Shown here piece by piece: positions 20,112 through 29,974 of a DNA stretch of 64,000 bases. The translations under genes were made by a program, and so were the position numbers. Source of the DNA: Mycobacterium sp. ENV421 (GTDB lineage Bacteria; Actinomycetota; Actinomycetes; Mycobacteriales; Mycobacteriaceae); the NCBI RefSeq assembly GCF_002887815.1, contig NZ_PDHO01000010.1, positions 62,001-126,000 on the forward strand, written 5' to 3'. The notes beneath the pieces are model-generated. The model saw only the letters and a program-made list of their open reading frames with translations, had not been told where the DNA came from and made no database searches. Position 1 is the stretch's first letter. Every line of letters begins with the position of its first letter.

Positions 20112-20426
20112 GTGGACGTCTTCGAGGCAGTCGCCGAACCGAATCGCCGGGTGCTGTTGGATACCTTGGCCGCCGGTGATCGCACCGCCGGGGAACTCGT
20201 TGCGGCACTCCCGGATCTGACCCAGCCCTCGGTGTCGCGGCATCTTCGCATCCTGCGGGAAGTCGGACTTGTCGAGGTTCGCCCCGACGCGCAACGCCGG
20301 ATCTATGCGCTGCGCGCCGACGGACTGGTCGCGATCGACAGCTGGATCGAGCAATACCGTCAGTTCTGGTCCGGTCACCTCGACGCCCTCGAACGCCACC
20401 TGGACAAGACAGAGGAGAGCTCATGA
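20112..20426 (+). CDS. ArsR-family transcriptional regulator
   Basis: A 104-residue winged-helix repressor. The recognition helix is LTQPSVSRHLRILREVGLVEV (about 36-56), followed by the wing RPDAQRRIYALRADG. There are no Cys or His clusters of the metal-sensing ArsR/SmtB kind, so it is probably a metal-independent subgroup that regulates its partner SRPBCC gene. The GTG start is preferred to an upstream ATG because GGAGA lies before it. It ends in an ATGA overlap with the SRPBCC gene. Confidence 0.85.
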   Translation: MDVFEAVAEPNRRVLLDTLAAGDRTAGELVAALPDLTQPSVSRHLRILREVGLVEVRPDAQRRIYALRADGLVAIDSWIEQYRQFWSGHLDALERHLDKTEESS

Positions 20427-20929
20427 CCTCCCGCGAGGGCCGTCTCAGCATCGACAATGACCGGGCAACACTGACTTTCGAGCGGCGACTCCCCCACCCC
20501 GTCGAGCGAGTATGGAAGGCCATCACCGATCCGGAAGAGCGCGGCCAATGGATGGGCGACACCACTATCGACGCCCGCGAGGGCGGGACGATCGACATGA
20601 TCCCGGCCGCACCGCCGATCCCGGCCGACCAGAAGCGGATGGCGGGCCGAATCCTGGTGTGGGACCCACCGCATGTCTTCGAGCACGAATGGAACCAGCG
20701 GATCGTCGAACCCGGCGTCGTCCGTTATGAGTTGGTCCCGGACGGGGACGGGACCCTGCTGAGATTCAGTCACCGCGGGCTAGGTGTGCGCAACGCCAAC
20801 GGTTTTCGGCCCGGGACGCACGCCTACCTGGACCGCCTCGAGGCGTATCTGTTTGGGGCCGAGATACCCGATTGGCAGCAGCGCTACCGCGAGGTGGCCG
20901 AGAGCGCGTATGGAGGACAAGCATGGTGA
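20423..20929 (+). CDS. SRPBCC (AHSA1-like) protein
   Basis: A 168-residue single-domain START/Bet v1-like protein of the AHSA1 family: FERRLPHPVERVWKAITDPEE at the N-terminus, then RILVWDPPHVFEHEWNQR and a C-terminal helix (HAYLDRLEAYLFG). Such proteins bind hydrophobic ligands in a deep pocket, and pairing with an ArsR regulator is common. The ligand is not known. Its stop overlaps the ATG of the flavodoxin gene. Confidence 0.85.
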   Translation: MTSREGRLSIDNDRATLTFERRLPHPVERVWKAITDPEERGQWMGDTTIDAREGGTIDMIPAAPPIPADQKRMAGRILVWDPPHVFEHEWNQRIVEPGVVRYELVPDGDGTLLRFSHRGLGVRNANGFRPGTHAYLDRLEAYLFGAEIPDWQQRYREVAESAYGGQAW

Positions 20930-21525
20930 CACCGCACATGGTGGTGGCCTATCACTCCGGCTTCGGGCACACCGCAACGTTGGCGCAGGCCGTGGCGGGC
21001 GGGGCTGTAGCCGCTTCGGCACAGGTTCAGCTGATCGCGGTCGACACGGTCGGTGACGATGACTGGGCGGTGCTCGATGCCGCTGACGCAATCATCTTCG
21101 GTTGCCCGACCTATATGGGCAATGTGTCGGCCGGTTTTCAGGCGTTCGCCGAGCGCACCGGGCGGCGCTGCATGGCGGGCACCTGGCGCGACAAGGTGGG
21201 TGCCGGTTTCACCAACTCCGGGTCCAAGGCCGGTGACAAGCTGCAGACCCTCAGCGCGTTGGCGGTGTTCGCCGCCCAGCATCACATGCATTGGGTCAAC
21301 CTCGGCCTGACCGCAGGCTGGAATACCAGCGCCGCAAGCGAATTCGATCTCAATCGGTTGGGTTTCTGGCTGGGCGCCGGTGCCTCGACCGACGTCGACG
21401 CCGAGCCGGCGGCAGTGCACGACGCCGACATCCGCACCTGTGAACACCTCGGCCGGCGAGTCGCCATGGTGACGCGGCAGCTGCTCGCCGGGCGGGCGTC
21501 AGAGGAGTTCTGCGCGGCCACCTAA
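20923..21525 (+). CDS. Flavodoxin-family (WrbA-like) NAD(P)H-dependent oxidoreductase
   Basis: A 200-residue FMN-binding protein. YHSGFGHTATLAQAVAGG is the phosphate-binding loop near the N-terminus and FGCPTYMGNVSAGFQAF the second flavin-contact motif, then GAGFTNSGSKAGDK. This fits an NAD(P)H:quinone or flavin reductase. The chosen ATG is followed by VTPHMVVAY; earlier starts lie inside the SRPBCC gene. The ArsR-SRPBCC-flavodoxin set may be a small stress regulon. It is convergent with the HNH gene, stops overlapping by 4 nt (CTAA). Confidence 0.85.
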   Translation: MVTPHMVVAYHSGFGHTATLAQAVAGGAVAASAQVQLIAVDTVGDDDWAVLDAADAIIFGCPTYMGNVSAGFQAFAERTGRRCMAGTWRDKVGAGFTNSGSKAGDKLQTLSALAVFAAQHHMHWVNLGLTAGWNTSAASEFDLNRLGFWLGAGASTDVDAEPAAVHDADIRTCEHLGRRVAMVTRQLLAGRASEEFCAAT

Positions 21526-22967
21526 AACGGTGGTACGTCGTCGTCCGAACGGGGTGATGCCGGTGGTCCCGCGGTCGAAGGTGTGCGTTCCGCCCGATTG
21601 CGGGCACGCTCGGCCGCGATCTGGTGTGCGCGATTCTGCCGTCGGGTTGTCCGCCGCCTCGGCATCATCACCGAGCGGTCACAGCGATGGACCGCGGGCT
21701 GCGGGATCTGCGGCGGACCCGTCGGCGTCATCAACCCCGGAAACAGCAGAACGCTTCCGGGTGTCGTCACGTAGGTCTCGCCATCGGGCAGCGTCCAGAT
21801 CACCGTGCCGTCGGGCAGCTGTTGATCCTTCCAGCCCCAAAAAGTCTTGAGGATGTGGTGCTCTCGGCATAGGCATTTGAGGTTGGAGGCGTGCGTCGCG
21901 CCGTGCGGCCAGGGAACGGTGTGGTCGATGTCGCAACGGATGGCCGGCCGGTCGCAGCCGGGCGCGCGGCAGGTGAGGTCCCGTGCTCGCACGAAATCGG
22001 CAAGCGCACGCGAGGGGTGGTAGTCACAATCGGACAGCATGTCCACGGGAATGGTCACCGGACGCAGACGCGCCGCGGCCTTCAACTCGGCCAACTGTTC
22101 TGGCGTGATCAACTCGCCGCTGTCGAGCACGTAGGCAGGTTTGTTGGATGTGCCGTCGAGTGTGGACTGCTCGGCAACGACATGAATAACGACTGACCCT
22201 GCTGGCTTTTCCGTTGCGGTGCAATCGGCTTCGCCGCAGTCACAGGGAAGTCGGTCAATGCCGATACCCAGCGCACCCAACGCGTCGGCGCGACGCTGTC
22301 CCACCGTGCGCGGGTCGTTCTCGCACACGGACTTCGCAAAAGAGTTGAGCCGCTTTTCCAGCGCTGCCGCGTGGGCGGTGGACAGCCGTGCCGTCAAATC
22401 GACATAACCGTCACAGGACTCCCAAAAGGTGACGTCACGGTCACTGCCGCGATCTCTCATCCGCCGAACCGCGTCAGGGTCGTGCCGGACCACGAGGTCG
22501 TCGATCTCACTGGCGAGCTTTCCCCGACTCATGGACGGCCAGCGGGCAACTCGGGCGGCCAGGTCTGCATCGAGCTCAGCCATGGTGTCGGCGTCGGTGA
22601 CGAGGTGGGTACGGAAGACGATCGTTTGATACAGCCTGCAGTCGATATCGCCGGCCTCGAAGACCGCAGCGACAGCAGGCAGCCGCAGCATGGCCAGCGC
22701 GTAGTTCATGTAGCTGTTGGCCTTGGTCAGGCTGAGCCGCAGCGCTGCGGCGACTTCGGCGCCCACAGTGGCCCAGGTGTCCACCGCCCAATCTTCCCGC
22801 TCGCCGTGGTCGAGGCGGCGCAGTTCGAAAAGGTCGGCGATCGCGCGCAGTCGAATTGCGGCCGCCTGATTCTCCAGCCGCGCCGCGTTCGTCAGCCTGT
22901 AGACCAGGGCTCGCGAGGCGTCGGTGTCCACCGGCTCGAACAACTTGCCTGGCCATTCATCGAACAT
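21522..22967 (-). CDS. DUF222 HNH endonuclease (13E12 repeat-like)
   Basis: A 481-residue protein of the REP13E12/DUF222 family. Residues about 30-290 form the DUF222 domain (helical, with EREDWAVDTWATVGAEVAAAL), and about 330-385 an HNH nuclease: CRAPGCD and IDHTVPWPHGA, then NLKCLCREHHILK, with the two Cys pairs and catalytic His. Members of this family are found in many copies in mycobacteria. The ATG lies inside a perfect SOS box and 7 nt after a CATACT box, so DNA damage should induce it. It marks the join between two chromosomal segments that are far apart in H37Rv. Confidence 0.9.
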   Translation of the reverse strand: MFDEWPGKLFEPVDTDASRALVYRLTNAARLENQAAAIRLRAIADLFELRRLDHGEREDWAVDTWATVGAEVAAALRLSLTKANSYMNYALAMLRLPAVAAVFEAGDIDCRLYQTIVFRTHLVTDADTMAELDADLAARVARWPSMSRGKLASEIDDLVVRHDPDAVRRMRDRGSDRDVTFWESCDGYVDLTARLSTAHAAALEKRLNSFAKSVCENDPRTVGQRRADALGALGIGIDRLPCDCGEADCTATEKPAGSVVIHVVAEQSTLDGTSNKPAYVLDSGELITPEQLAELKAAARLRPVTIPVDMLSDCDYHPSRALADFVRARDLTCRAPGCDRPAIRCDIDHTVPWPHGATHASNLKCLCREHHILKTFWGWKDQQLPDGTVIWTLPDGETYVTTPGSVLLFPGLMTPTGPPQIPQPAVHRCDRSVMMPRRRTTRRQNRAHQIAAERARNRAERTPSTAGPPASPRSDDDVPPF

Positions 22968-22975
22968 GTGTTCGA
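22960..22975. promoter_or_regulatory. SOS box (LexA operator) over the HNH start codon
   Basis: TCGAAC-ATGT-GTTCGA fits the mycobacterial LexA consensus TCGAAC-N4-GTTCGA exactly. It spans the ATG of the HNH gene and adjoins the -10-like CATACT (22975-22980 on the minus strand), so LexA would block transcription start directly. Confidence 0.85.
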
Positions 22976-23039
22976 GTATGCCAGACGGCTACGACACAAA
23001 TGAGTTCAGCGAAGTTCAGTCGATTTCGTGAGTCGCGCT

Positions 23040-24368
23040 TCAGTCGCGATGGACTTCGACTCCCCAGAGCACGCGGCGTACGACTGTGCGGAATCCGCGA
23101 GGCTGCGAAGTGGGTGTGGGCTCGGCTGCGGCCTCTGGCTCAGGTTCGGGCTCGGGCTCGGCTGCGGCCTCTGGCTCGGGCTCAGCTGCGGCCTCCGGCT
23201 CGGGCTCGGCTTCAGGTTCGGGCTCGGCTGCGGCCTCTGGCTCGGGCTCGGGCTCGGCTGCGGCCTCTGGCTCGGGCTCAGCTTCCGGCTCGGGCTCAGG
23301 CTCCGGTTCAGCTTCGGGCTCGGGCTCGGCTTCAGCTTCCGGTTCAGGCTCCTCCGTATCGCCAACGGCGGCGGCATCTTCGGAGTCGTGCTCGGCTGCC
23401 ACGGTCGCGGCGGCGGTAATACCCCCGCCCGTGGCTACGGCCACCAAGTCCTCGGCCATCCGCTCGGCGGGCGACTCCTCCTCGGGCTCCGCCGTCGGCT
23501 GCTCACCGCCGAGCGAGGCCGGGTCTTCGCGGCCCTTGGGCGCCAGCAGGATGTACACGATCGCGCCGATGAATACGAACACCGACGTGAACGAGTTCAC
23601 CCGGATGCCCGCGATATGGGTGGCGGTGTCATCGCGCAGCAACTCCACCCAGAACCGGCCGATGCAGTATGCCGCCACATAGGCGGCGAACAGCCGGCCG
23701 TGTCCGATCTTGAACCGCCGGTCGATCCAGATCAGGAAGGCGAACACCAGCACGTTCCACACCAGCTCGTACAGGAACGTCGGCTGAACCACCGCAGCGA
23801 CCTGCCCCGTCGACACCCCGTCCAGGGAATGCACATCAACCATCCCGGACGAGTCGCGCCGGTAGAAGATCTCCATCCCCCACGGCACGGTGGTCTCGCG
23901 ACCGTACAGCTCCTGGTTGAAGTAGTTTCCGAGCCGGCCGATCGCCTGCGCCAACACAATTCCGGGCGCGATCGCATCGCCGAACGCGGGCAGCGGAATC
24001 CCTCGGCGCCGGCACGCAATCCACGCACCGACACCGCCGACGGCGACCGCGCCCCAGATGCCGAGGCCGCCATCCCAGATCCGCAACGCAGCACCGACAC
24101 CTGCGCCGCCTTCGGCGAAATACGTTCGCCAGTCGGTCATCAGGTGATAGAGACGCCCACCGACCAAGCCGAAAGGCACCGCCCACAGGGCAATGTCATA
24201 GATGACGCCCCGCTCGCCACCACGGGCCGCCCAACGGCGATCACCGATCATCAGCGCCGCGATGATGCCGGCGATGATGCACAGCGCATACGCCCGAATC
24301 GGTACCGGGCCCAGATGCCACACGCCCTGCGGCGGACTCGGGAAATAAGCCAAGACGGTCGTCGTCAC
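23040..24368 (-). CDS. lgt: Prolipoprotein diacylglyceryl transferase Lgt with long acidic tail
   Basis: Transfers diacylglyceryl from phosphatidylglycerol to the lipobox cysteine of prolipoproteins in the inner membrane. Residues 1-280 are the Lgt core with seven membrane helices, the signature [13 protein letters not shown] (100-112), catalytic-type Arg145 in [14 protein letters not shown] and Arg238 in [12 protein letters not shown] linker (281-338) is followed by an 85-residue Glu/Pro/Ala repeat (339 to about 423) and a basic C-terminus. Similar tails occur in other mycobacterial Lgt proteins, but length varies. It ends the trpECBA-lgt gene run; its start overlaps the trpA stop. Confidence 0.95.
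   Translation of the reverse strand: MTTTVLAYFPSPPQGVWHLGPVPIRAYALCIIAGIIAALMIGDRRWAARGGERGVIYDIALWAVPFGLVGGRLYHLMTDWRTYFAEGGAGVGAALRIWDGGLGIWGAVAVGGVGAWIACRRRGIPLPAFGDAIAPGIVLAQAIGRLGNYFNQELYGRETTVPWGMEIFYRRDSSGMVDVHSLDGVSTGQVAAVVQPTFLYELVWNVLVFAFLIWIDRRFKIGHGRLFAAYVAAYCIGRFWVELLRDDTATHIAGIRVNSFTSVFVFIGAIVYILLAPKGREDPASLGGEQPTAEPEEESPAERMAEDLVAVATGGGITAAATVAAEHDSEDAAAVGDTEEPEPEAEAEPEPEAEPEPEPEPEAEPEPEAAAEPEPEPEAAAEPEPEAEPEPEAAAEPEPEAAAEPEPEPEPEAAAEPTPTSQPRGFRTVVRRVLWGVEVHRD
23097..23354. repeat. Imperfect tandem repeat coding for the Lgt Glu/Pro/Ala tail
   Basis: About 258 bases of degenerate 6-, 12- and 18-base units, read on the minus strand as [10 protein letters not shown] and EAAAEPEP blocks. 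The units keep the reading frame, so slippage would lengthen or shorten the tail without a frameshift. Confidence 0.85.
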
Positions 24369-25177
24369 GAAGCGGACACCTTCTGTCGCACACCCACGGC
24401 CAACTCCTCGGTCAGCGTCCGCACTGCCGCCAACCCGTCGGTCAATGCCGACACCAGAGCCGAACCCACGATCACCCCGTCGGCGAAAGCCGCGATCTCG
24501 GCGGCCTGCTCACGGGAGCGCACACCAAGACCGACCCCCACCGGGATGTCGGAAACCTCTTTGACCCGCCGCACGAGCTCCGGCGCGGCGCTCGACACCG
24601 CGTCCCGCGCGCCGGTGACACCCATGGTCGATGCCGCGTAGACGAAACCCCGCGAGGCCTGCACCGTTTTGGCCAGCCGTTCCGGCGTCGACGACGGTGC
24701 GACCAGAAAGATCCGGTCCAGATCATGTGCCTCGGCGGCGGCGAGCCACTCGTCGGCCTCGTCGGGAATCAGGTCCGGCGTGATCATGCCCAGTCCCCCG
24801 GCGGCGGCCAGGTCACGCGACCACGCGTCGATTCCGTAGTGCAGCATGAGATTCCAGTACGTCATCACGACCGCGTGACCGCCGGCAGCGCTGATGGCCT
24901 CCACCGCGCGCAGGGTGTCGCGAACCCGGACACCGCCCTGCAGTGCGGCCTCGGTCGCCGTCGCGATCACCGGCCCGTCCATCCCCGGATCGGAGTACGG
25001 AACGCCGACTTCGACGATGTCGCAACCAGATTCGACCAGAGCCACCAGAGCGTCGATGGACACGTCGACGGACGGATAGCCGGTCGGCAGATACCCGATC
25101 AGGGCGGCACGGCCCTCGTCGTGGCACGCCGCGAACACCGAGCCCAGCCGTCCGGCCTGGGCGTGCTGGACGGTCAT
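24365..25177 (-). CDS. trpA: Tryptophan synthase alpha chain
   Basis: Cleaves indole-3-glycerol phosphate to indole and glyceraldehyde 3-phosphate and passes indole to TrpB. The 270-residue TIM barrel has the catalytic Glu in [10 protein letters not shown] and Asp in DPGMDGP. The ATG start overlaps the trpB stop by 4 nt, and its own stop overlaps lgt, so translation of trpBA-lgt is coupled. The open frame continues upstream, but [18 protein letters not shown] is the natural N-terminus. Confidence 0.96.
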   Translation of the reverse strand: MTVQHAQAGRLGSVFAACHDEGRAALIGYLPTGYPSVDVSIDALVALVESGCDIVEVGVPYSDPGMDGPVIATATEAALQGGVRVRDTLRAVEAISAAGGHAVVMTYWNLMLHYGIDAWSRDLAAAGGLGMITPDLIPDEADEWLAAAEAHDLDRIFLVAPSSTPERLAKTVQASRGFVYAASTMGVTGARDAVSSAAPELVRRVKEVSDIPVGVGLGVRSREQAAEIAAFADGVIVGSALVSALTDGLAAVRTLTEELAVGVRQKVSAS

Positions 25178-26445
25178 GAGGCTCCCGGGCCGGACTGGTC
25201 GAACAGCCCGAACCACTTGGCCGCCGTCTCCACATCCTTGTCGCCGCGGCCGGACAGGTTGACCAAGATGATCGAACCGGGGCCCAACTCGGCCGCCAGC
25301 TTCACCACACCGGCCACCGCGTGCGCCGACTCGATGGCCGGGATGATGCCCTCCAGCCGGCACAGCAGCCGGAACGCGTCCATGGCCTCGGTGTCGGTGA
25401 TCGGTTGGTATTCGGTGCGCCCGATGTCCTTGAGGAACGCGTGCTCCGGGCCGACGCCCGGATAGTCCAGACCTGCCGAGATCGAATGCGACTCGATGGT
25501 CTGACCGTCCTCGTTCTGCAGCAGATACGAGTAGGACCCCTGGAACGCCCCCGGTGTCCCACCAGCGAAAGTCGCTGCATGCCTTCCGGTTTCGACACCG
25601 TCACCGGCCGCCTCGTAACCGATCAGCCGCACACCCACGTCGTCGATGAACGGGTGGAAGATGCCGATCGCATTGGATCCGCCACCCACGCAGGCGGCCA
25701 CGGCGTCGGGCAGCCGGCCGGCCTGCGCCAGCATCTGCGCTCGCGCCTCGAGACCGATGATGCGCTGGAAGTCGCGCACCATCATCGGGAACGGGTGCGG
25801 CCCGGCGGCGGTCCCGAAGCAGTAGTAGGTGCTGTCGGCGTTGGTGACCCAGTCGCGGAAGGCGTCGTTGATGGCGTCCTTGAGCGTCTTGGAGCCGGAC
25901 TCCACCGACACCACCTCGGCGCCCAGCAGCCGCATCCGCGCGACGTTGAGCGCCTGGCGGGCGGTGTCCACGGCGCCCATGTAGATCACGCACTCCAGAC
26001 CCAGCAGCGCACACGCGGTCGCGGTCGCCACGCCGTGCTGGCCGGCGCCGGTCTCGGCGATCACCCTGGTCTTGCCCATCTGCTTGGCCAGCAACGCCTG
26101 GCCGAGCACGTTGTTGATCTTGTGCGAGCCGGTGTGGTTGAGGTCCTCGCGCTTGAGGAAGATCCGCGCCCCACCGAGGTGTTCGCTCAGCCGGACCGCC
26201 TCGTACAGCGGCGACGGACGCCCGGCGTAGTGGGTCTGCAGATTGTCGAGGCGATCCAGGAATTCCTGGTCCGTGCGGGCCTTTTCGTAGGCGGCCGTCA
26301 CCTCTTCGATGACGGCCATCAGCGCCTCGGCCACATACCGCCCGCCGTACGCACCGAAGTGCCCCCGGGCATCGGGTTCGTGCAACGTCTGCTCGGCCAC
26401 GGCCGCGCTCATGCGCGGCACGTTCGGAGTGGAGATATCAGCCAC
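25174..26445 (-). CDS. trpB: Tryptophan synthase beta chain
   Basis: PLP enzyme that condenses indole with serine to give tryptophan. The 423-residue protein carries the PLP lysine in [13 protein letters not shown] and the glycine-rich phosphate-binding [10 protein letters not shown], plus the EAAGDG loop. It is preceded by trpC with a 3-nt gap. TrpA and TrpB form the usual alpha2beta2 complex. Confidence 0.97.
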   Translation of the reverse strand: MADISTPNVPRMSAAVAEQTLHEPDARGHFGAYGGRYVAEALMAVIEEVTAAYEKARTDQEFLDRLDNLQTHYAGRPSPLYEAVRLSEHLGGARIFLKREDLNHTGSHKINNVLGQALLAKQMGKTRVIAETGAGQHGVATATACALLGLECVIYMGAVDTARQALNVARMRLLGAEVVSVESGSKTLKDAINDAFRDWVTNADSTYYCFGTAAGPHPFPMMVRDFQRIIGLEARAQMLAQAGRLPDAVAACVGGGSNAIGIFHPFIDDVGVRLIGYEAAGDGVETGRHAATFAGGTPGAFQGSYSYLLQNEDGQTIESHSISAGLDYPGVGPEHAFLKDIGRTEYQPITDTEAMDAFRLLCRLEGIIPAIESAHAVAGVVKLAAELGPGSIILVNLSGRGDKDVETAAKWFGLFDQSGPGAS

Positions 26446-26448
26446 GAC

Positions 26449-27267
26449 TCAGCGAGCGGGTTTCGGGCAGGACGGATGTGCTCCCGCGGTCACCAGGTCT
26501 GCGACGGCGCTGCGCGGGTCCCCGCTGGTGACCAGACCTTCACCGACCAACACCGCATCGGCTCCGGCGCCGGCGTACGCCAGCAGGTCACCGGTGCCCC
26601 GGACACCGGATTCGGCGACCCGGATGATGTCGGACGGCAGCCCCGGTGCGATCCGCGCGAAGCAGTCCCGGTCCACCTCCAACGTCTTGAGGTCGCGGGC
26701 GTTGACGCCGATGACCTTGGCTCCGGCCTGCAGCGCCCGGTCGGCTTCTTCCTCGGTGTGCACCTCGACCAGCGCGGTCATGCCGAGGGACTCGGTGCGC
26801 TCCAGCAGCGACTCCAGGGCCGGCTGCTCGAGCGCGGCGACGATCAGCAGCAGCATGTCCGCGCCGTGCGCCCTGGCCTCGTGAATCTGATACGGCCGGA
26901 CGATGAAGTCTTTGCGTAGCACCGGGATTCGCACGGCGGAACGCACCGCGTCGAGGTCGGCCAGCGACCCGTGGAAACGGCGTTCCTCGGTGAGCACGCT
27001 GATCACCCGCGCGCCGCCGCTCTCATAGGCCCGAGCCAGCTCGGCGGGGTCGGCGATGTTGGCCAGCTGGCCGCGGGAAGGGCTGGCGCGCTTCACTTCG
27101 GCGATGACGGCGATGCCGGGCGCGCGCAGCGCGGCCAGTACGTTCAGCGGCGCCGGTGCGGCCTCCGCAGCGGCCTTGACCTCGGCCAGACTGATGATCG
27201 CCTCGCGGGCGGCAACGTCGGCGCGCACTCCCTCGATGATCGAGTCGAGCACGCTTGCCGAACTCAT
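26449..27267 (-). CDS. trpC: Indole-3-glycerol phosphate synthase
   Basis: Converts CdRP to indole-3-glycerol phosphate. The 272-residue TIM barrel has [12 protein letters not shown] and the catalytic lysine in RKDFIV, then [12 protein letters not shown] and [11 protein letters not shown]. It is a single-function TrpC: no TrpF domain is fused, and no separate trpF is present in the cluster. The chosen ATG gives [17 protein letters not shown], the usual mycobacterial start. It lies 81 nt downstream of the membrane protein gene. Confidence 0.96.
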   Translation of the reverse strand: MSSASVLDSIIEGVRADVAAREAIISLAEVKAAAEAAPAPLNVLAALRAPGIAVIAEVKRASPSRGQLANIADPAELARAYESGGARVISVLTEERRFHGSLADLDAVRSAVRIPVLRKDFIVRPYQIHEARAHGADMLLLIVAALEQPALESLLERTESLGMTALVEVHTEEEADRALQAGAKVIGVNARDLKTLEVDRDCFARIAPGLPSDIIRVAESGVRGTGDLLAYAGAGADAVLVGEGLVTSGDPRSAVADLVTAGAHPSCPKPAR

Positions 27268-27348
27268 GGCTGCCGGATCCCTTCTCACGCCCTGGCGATC
27301 TCGCTTGCGTCGTCCAGTGAAGGGTAGTCGTATCGAGCCGCGCATCCG

Positions 27349-27948
27349 TCACCGACCCTCGGTGTCGGTATCACGATCGGTGGGATCGACACCTTCGTCG
27401 AGCGCATCCCACATGCCCCGCTCCGAAACGTCCGTATCCGTGTCCTCGCTACGCGCGGCGCTGCGGCGAACAGCCGGTGCCGCGTATTTGGCGGTGGCCT
27501 GGCGTCCGGACGCTGCCGAGCGCATCAACAGCACCGCGGCGACCAGCGCACATGCCGCCGCGCCGATGGTCAGCCCGGCGCCAAGGTACTGCCGGCCGCT
27601 GGCGACCAGCGTGTGCACCGGGATCTGGGCGAGTTCGGCGGCGCGCGGACCGACGTCCGGGGTTCGGATCAAGCTGACACCGAGGTAACCCAGCAGCAGC
27701 GTCACCACCGCCAGCAGCATCGCGACCGCGCGCAGACCCCATCCCCGGACCGCCAGACCGGCCACCGCGGCGGCCAGCAGCAGCACGGCCAACGGCAGCA
27801 GGGCGTTGGACCAGCCGGCGCCCGTCAGCGTCACCGTTTTGGGCTGGCCGAGACCGTCGAACGACGTCACCGACACCCAGGTGAGCCGGGAGGCCACCCA
27901 CAACAGCACTGCCGCGACGACCAGCAGCAACTGTCCGATCCGGATCAC
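27349..27948 (-). CDS. Trp-operon associated membrane protein (TIGR02234 family)
   Basis: A 199-residue protein with four predicted membrane helices ([19 protein letters not shown], then three more) and a polar, acidic cytosolic tail. The family is found in actinobacterial tryptophan gene clusters (Rv1610-like) and its function is unknown. Its GTG start overlaps the trpE stop by 4 nt (GTGA), so it is translated with trpE. Confidence 0.85.
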   Translation of the reverse strand: MIRIGQLLLVVAAVLLWVASRLTWVSVTSFDGLGQPKTVTLTGAGWSNALLPLAVLLLAAAVAGLAVRGWGLRAVAMLLAVVTLLLGYLGVSLIRTPDVGPRAAELAQIPVHTLVASGRQYLGAGLTIGAAACALVAAVLLMRSAASGRQATAKYAAPAVRRSAARSEDTDTDVSERGMWDALDEGVDPTDRDTDTEGR

Positions 27949-29465
27949 GGGGCGCCCAGCGTCTCGGCGGCGGCGATCGCGTTCAGTACCGCCTTGGCCT
28001 TGTTGGCGGACTCGTTGTATTCGTAGGGACCGTTGGAGTCGGCCACCACGCCGCCGCCGGCCTGCACATAGGCGGTGCCCTTGCTCATCAGCGCCGTGCG
28101 TATGGCGATGGCGAAGTCGGCGTTCCCGGCGAAGTCCAGATAGCCGACGACACCGCCGTAGAGGCCGCGGCGGGTCTTCTCCACCCCTTCGATGAGCTCC
28201 ATGGCCCGCACCTTCGGCGCACCGGTCAGCGTGCCGGCCGGGAAGCAGGCCGTCACCGCGTCCAGGGCCGTGCGGCCGTCGGCGAGCAGCCCGGTGACCG
28301 TCGACACGATGTGCATGACGTGGCTGTAGCGCTCGATGTGGCTGTAGTCCTCGACGCGCACGGTGCCCGGGACACACACCCGGCCGAGGTCGTTGCGTCC
28401 GAGGTCGACCAGCATCAGATGCTCGGAGCGTTCCTTCTCGTCGGCCAGCAACTCCTTCTCGAGCAGCTGGTCTTCCTCCTCGGTCTGGCCGCGCCACCGG
28501 GTCCCGGCGATCGGATGCGTTGTGGCCCAGCCGTCCTTCACCGTCACCAACGACTCCGGGCTGGAGCCGACGATCGAAAACGCCGTTCCCCCAGCGTCAT
28601 CCGGCACGTGCATGAGATACATGTACGGGCTGGGATTGGTGACGCGCAGCATCCGGTACACGTCGAGCGGGTCGACGGTGGTGTCGATCTCGAAGCGCTG
28701 CGAGGGCACCACCTGGAAAGCCTCGCCGGCCTCGATCTCCTTGACCAGGCGCTCGACGATCTCGCTGTACTCCTCCATCGTGCGCTGGGAGCGGTGCCGG
28801 GACTGGGGGCGGGAGTAGGTCGCCACGGTCGACGACAAGGGCTGCCCGAGCGCCCGGGTCATCACGTCGAGGCGCGCGACGGCGTCGTCGTAGGCCTCGT
28901 CCACCCGCTCGTCGGTGCCGTTCCAGTTCACCGCGTTGGCGATCAAAGTGATCGTGCCTTCGTGATGGTCGACGGCGGCCAGATCGGTGGCCAGCAGCAG
29001 GAGCATGTCGGGCAGGCCGAGGTCGTCGGTGACAATCTCGGGCAGCCGCTCGAGTCGGCGGACGAAGTCGTAGGCGAAGAACCCGACCATCCCGCCCGAC
29101 AGCGGTGGCACACCGGCCAGCGATTCCGTGGACAGCAACGCCATCGTCTCGTGCAGGGCCTGTAGCGGATCGCCACCGGTCGGGGCGTCCTGCGGGGTGG
29201 CGCCCAGCCACACGGCCTCGCTGTCACGCACGGTCAGCGCCGAGGGCGCACCCGCCCCGATGAACGACCAGCGTGACCACGACCGGCCGTTCTCAGCGGA
29301 CTCGAGCAGGAATGTTCCGGGCCGGTTGGCCGCCAGTTTCCGGTACGCCGACAGCGGTGTCTCGCTGTCGGCGAGCACCTTGCGGATCACCGGCACCACG
29401 CGGTGTTCGGCGGCCAGCGCACGGAACTCCTCACGTGTGGTGATGGCGGCGAGGTTGGATTGCAC
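27945..29465 (-). CDS. trpE: Anthranilate synthase component I
   Basis: Chorismate to anthranilate, with ammonia from the separately encoded TrpG; no trpG lies in the cluster. The 506-residue protein has the feedback-inhibition motif [10 protein letters not shown] (tryptophan binding) and the chorismate-binding core [25 protein letters not shown] and [18 protein letters not shown]. The GTG start at VQSNLAAI is chosen because GGGAGG lies 8 nt upstream; the open frame extends further. The gap to the divergent bcpB is only 53 nt, which leaves no room for a trp leader peptide. Confidence 0.96.
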   Translation of the reverse strand: MQSNLAAITTREEFRALAAEHRVVPVIRKVLADSETPLSAYRKLAANRPGTFLLESAENGRSWSRWSFIGAGAPSALTVRDSEAVWLGATPQDAPTGGDPLQALHETMALLSTESLAGVPPLSGGMVGFFAYDFVRRLERLPEIVTDDLGLPDMLLLLATDLAAVDHHEGTITLIANAVNWNGTDERVDEAYDDAVARLDVMTRALGQPLSSTVATYSRPQSRHRSQRTMEEYSEIVERLVKEIEAGEAFQVVPSQRFEIDTTVDPLDVYRMLRVTNPSPYMYLMHVPDDAGGTAFSIVGSSPESLVTVKDGWATTHPIAGTRWRGQTEEEDQLLEKELLADEKERSEHLMLVDLGRNDLGRVCVPGTVRVEDYSHIERYSHVMHIVSTVTGLLADGRTALDAVTACFPAGTLTGAPKVRAMELIEGVEKTRRGLYGGVVGYLDFAGNADFAIAIRTALMSKGTAYVQAGGGVVADSNGPYEYNESANKAKAVLNAIAAAETLGAP

Positions 29466-29506
29466 GGGTACATCCTCCCAGACCCGTCGGGCCGCATTGA
29501 CCGGCG

Positions 29507-29512
29507 TAGCCT
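29507..29512 (+). promoter_or_regulatory. Candidate leaderless promoter (-10 box) of bcpB
   Basis: TAGCCT, 6-nt spacer, then the ATG of bcpB. No ribosome site lies before the ATG. Confidence 0.5.
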
Positions 29513-29518
29513 GCACCC

Positions 29519-29974
29519 ATGAAACGTGGAGACCGGGTTGCGGACTTCGAACTGCCGGACCAGACCGGCACCGTGCGCTCACTGACCGAATTGCTGGCCG
29601 ACGGGCCGATTGTGCTGTTCTTCTACCCCGCCGCGATGACGCCGGGGTGCACCAAGGAAGCGTGTCATTTCCGCGACCTCGGCTCGGAGTTCGCCGCACT
29701 CGGAGCCAGCCGGGTGGGCATCAGCACCGACCCGGTGGACAAGCAGGCCCGGTTCGCCGACTCCCAGAATTTCGACTACCCGTTGCTGTCCGACGCCGAC
29801 GGCGCGATCGCCACCGCGTTCGGCGTGAAGCGCGGACTGCTGGGCAAGCTGATCCCGGTGAAGCGCACGACGTTCGTCATCGACACCGATCGCACGGTGC
29901 TCGAGGTCATCTCCAGCGAGGTCAACATGGATGCCCATGCGGACAAGGCGCTGGAGGTGCTCAAGACGCGTTGA
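29519..29974 (+). CDS. bcpB: Thiol peroxidase/bacterioferritin comigratory protein BcpB
   Basis: A 151-residue peroxiredoxin of the Bcp/PrxQ class that reduces hydrogen peroxide and organic peroxides. Cys44 in [20 protein letters not shown] is peroxidatic and Cys49 is the resolving cysteine, the atypical 2-Cys arrangement. Divergent from trpE as in M. tuberculosis (Rv1608c). Its end overlaps the 3' end of leuA by 14 nt on the other strand. Confidence 0.93.
   Translation: MKRGDRVADFELPDQTGTVRSLTELLADGPIVLFFYPAAMTPGCTKEACHFRDLGSEFAALGASRVGISTDPVDKQARFADSQNFDYPLLSDADGAIATAFGVKRGLLGKLIPVKRTTFVIDTDRTVLEVISSEVNMDAHADKALEVLKTR

Noticed and set aside
23097..23354. CRISPR-like array
   Set aside because: The repeats are short, degenerate, in frame within lgt and have no spacers.
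29466..29518. Tryptophan leader peptide before trpE
   Set aside because: The 53-nt gap holds no Trp-rich short ORF with a start codon, and it also contains the bcpB promoter.
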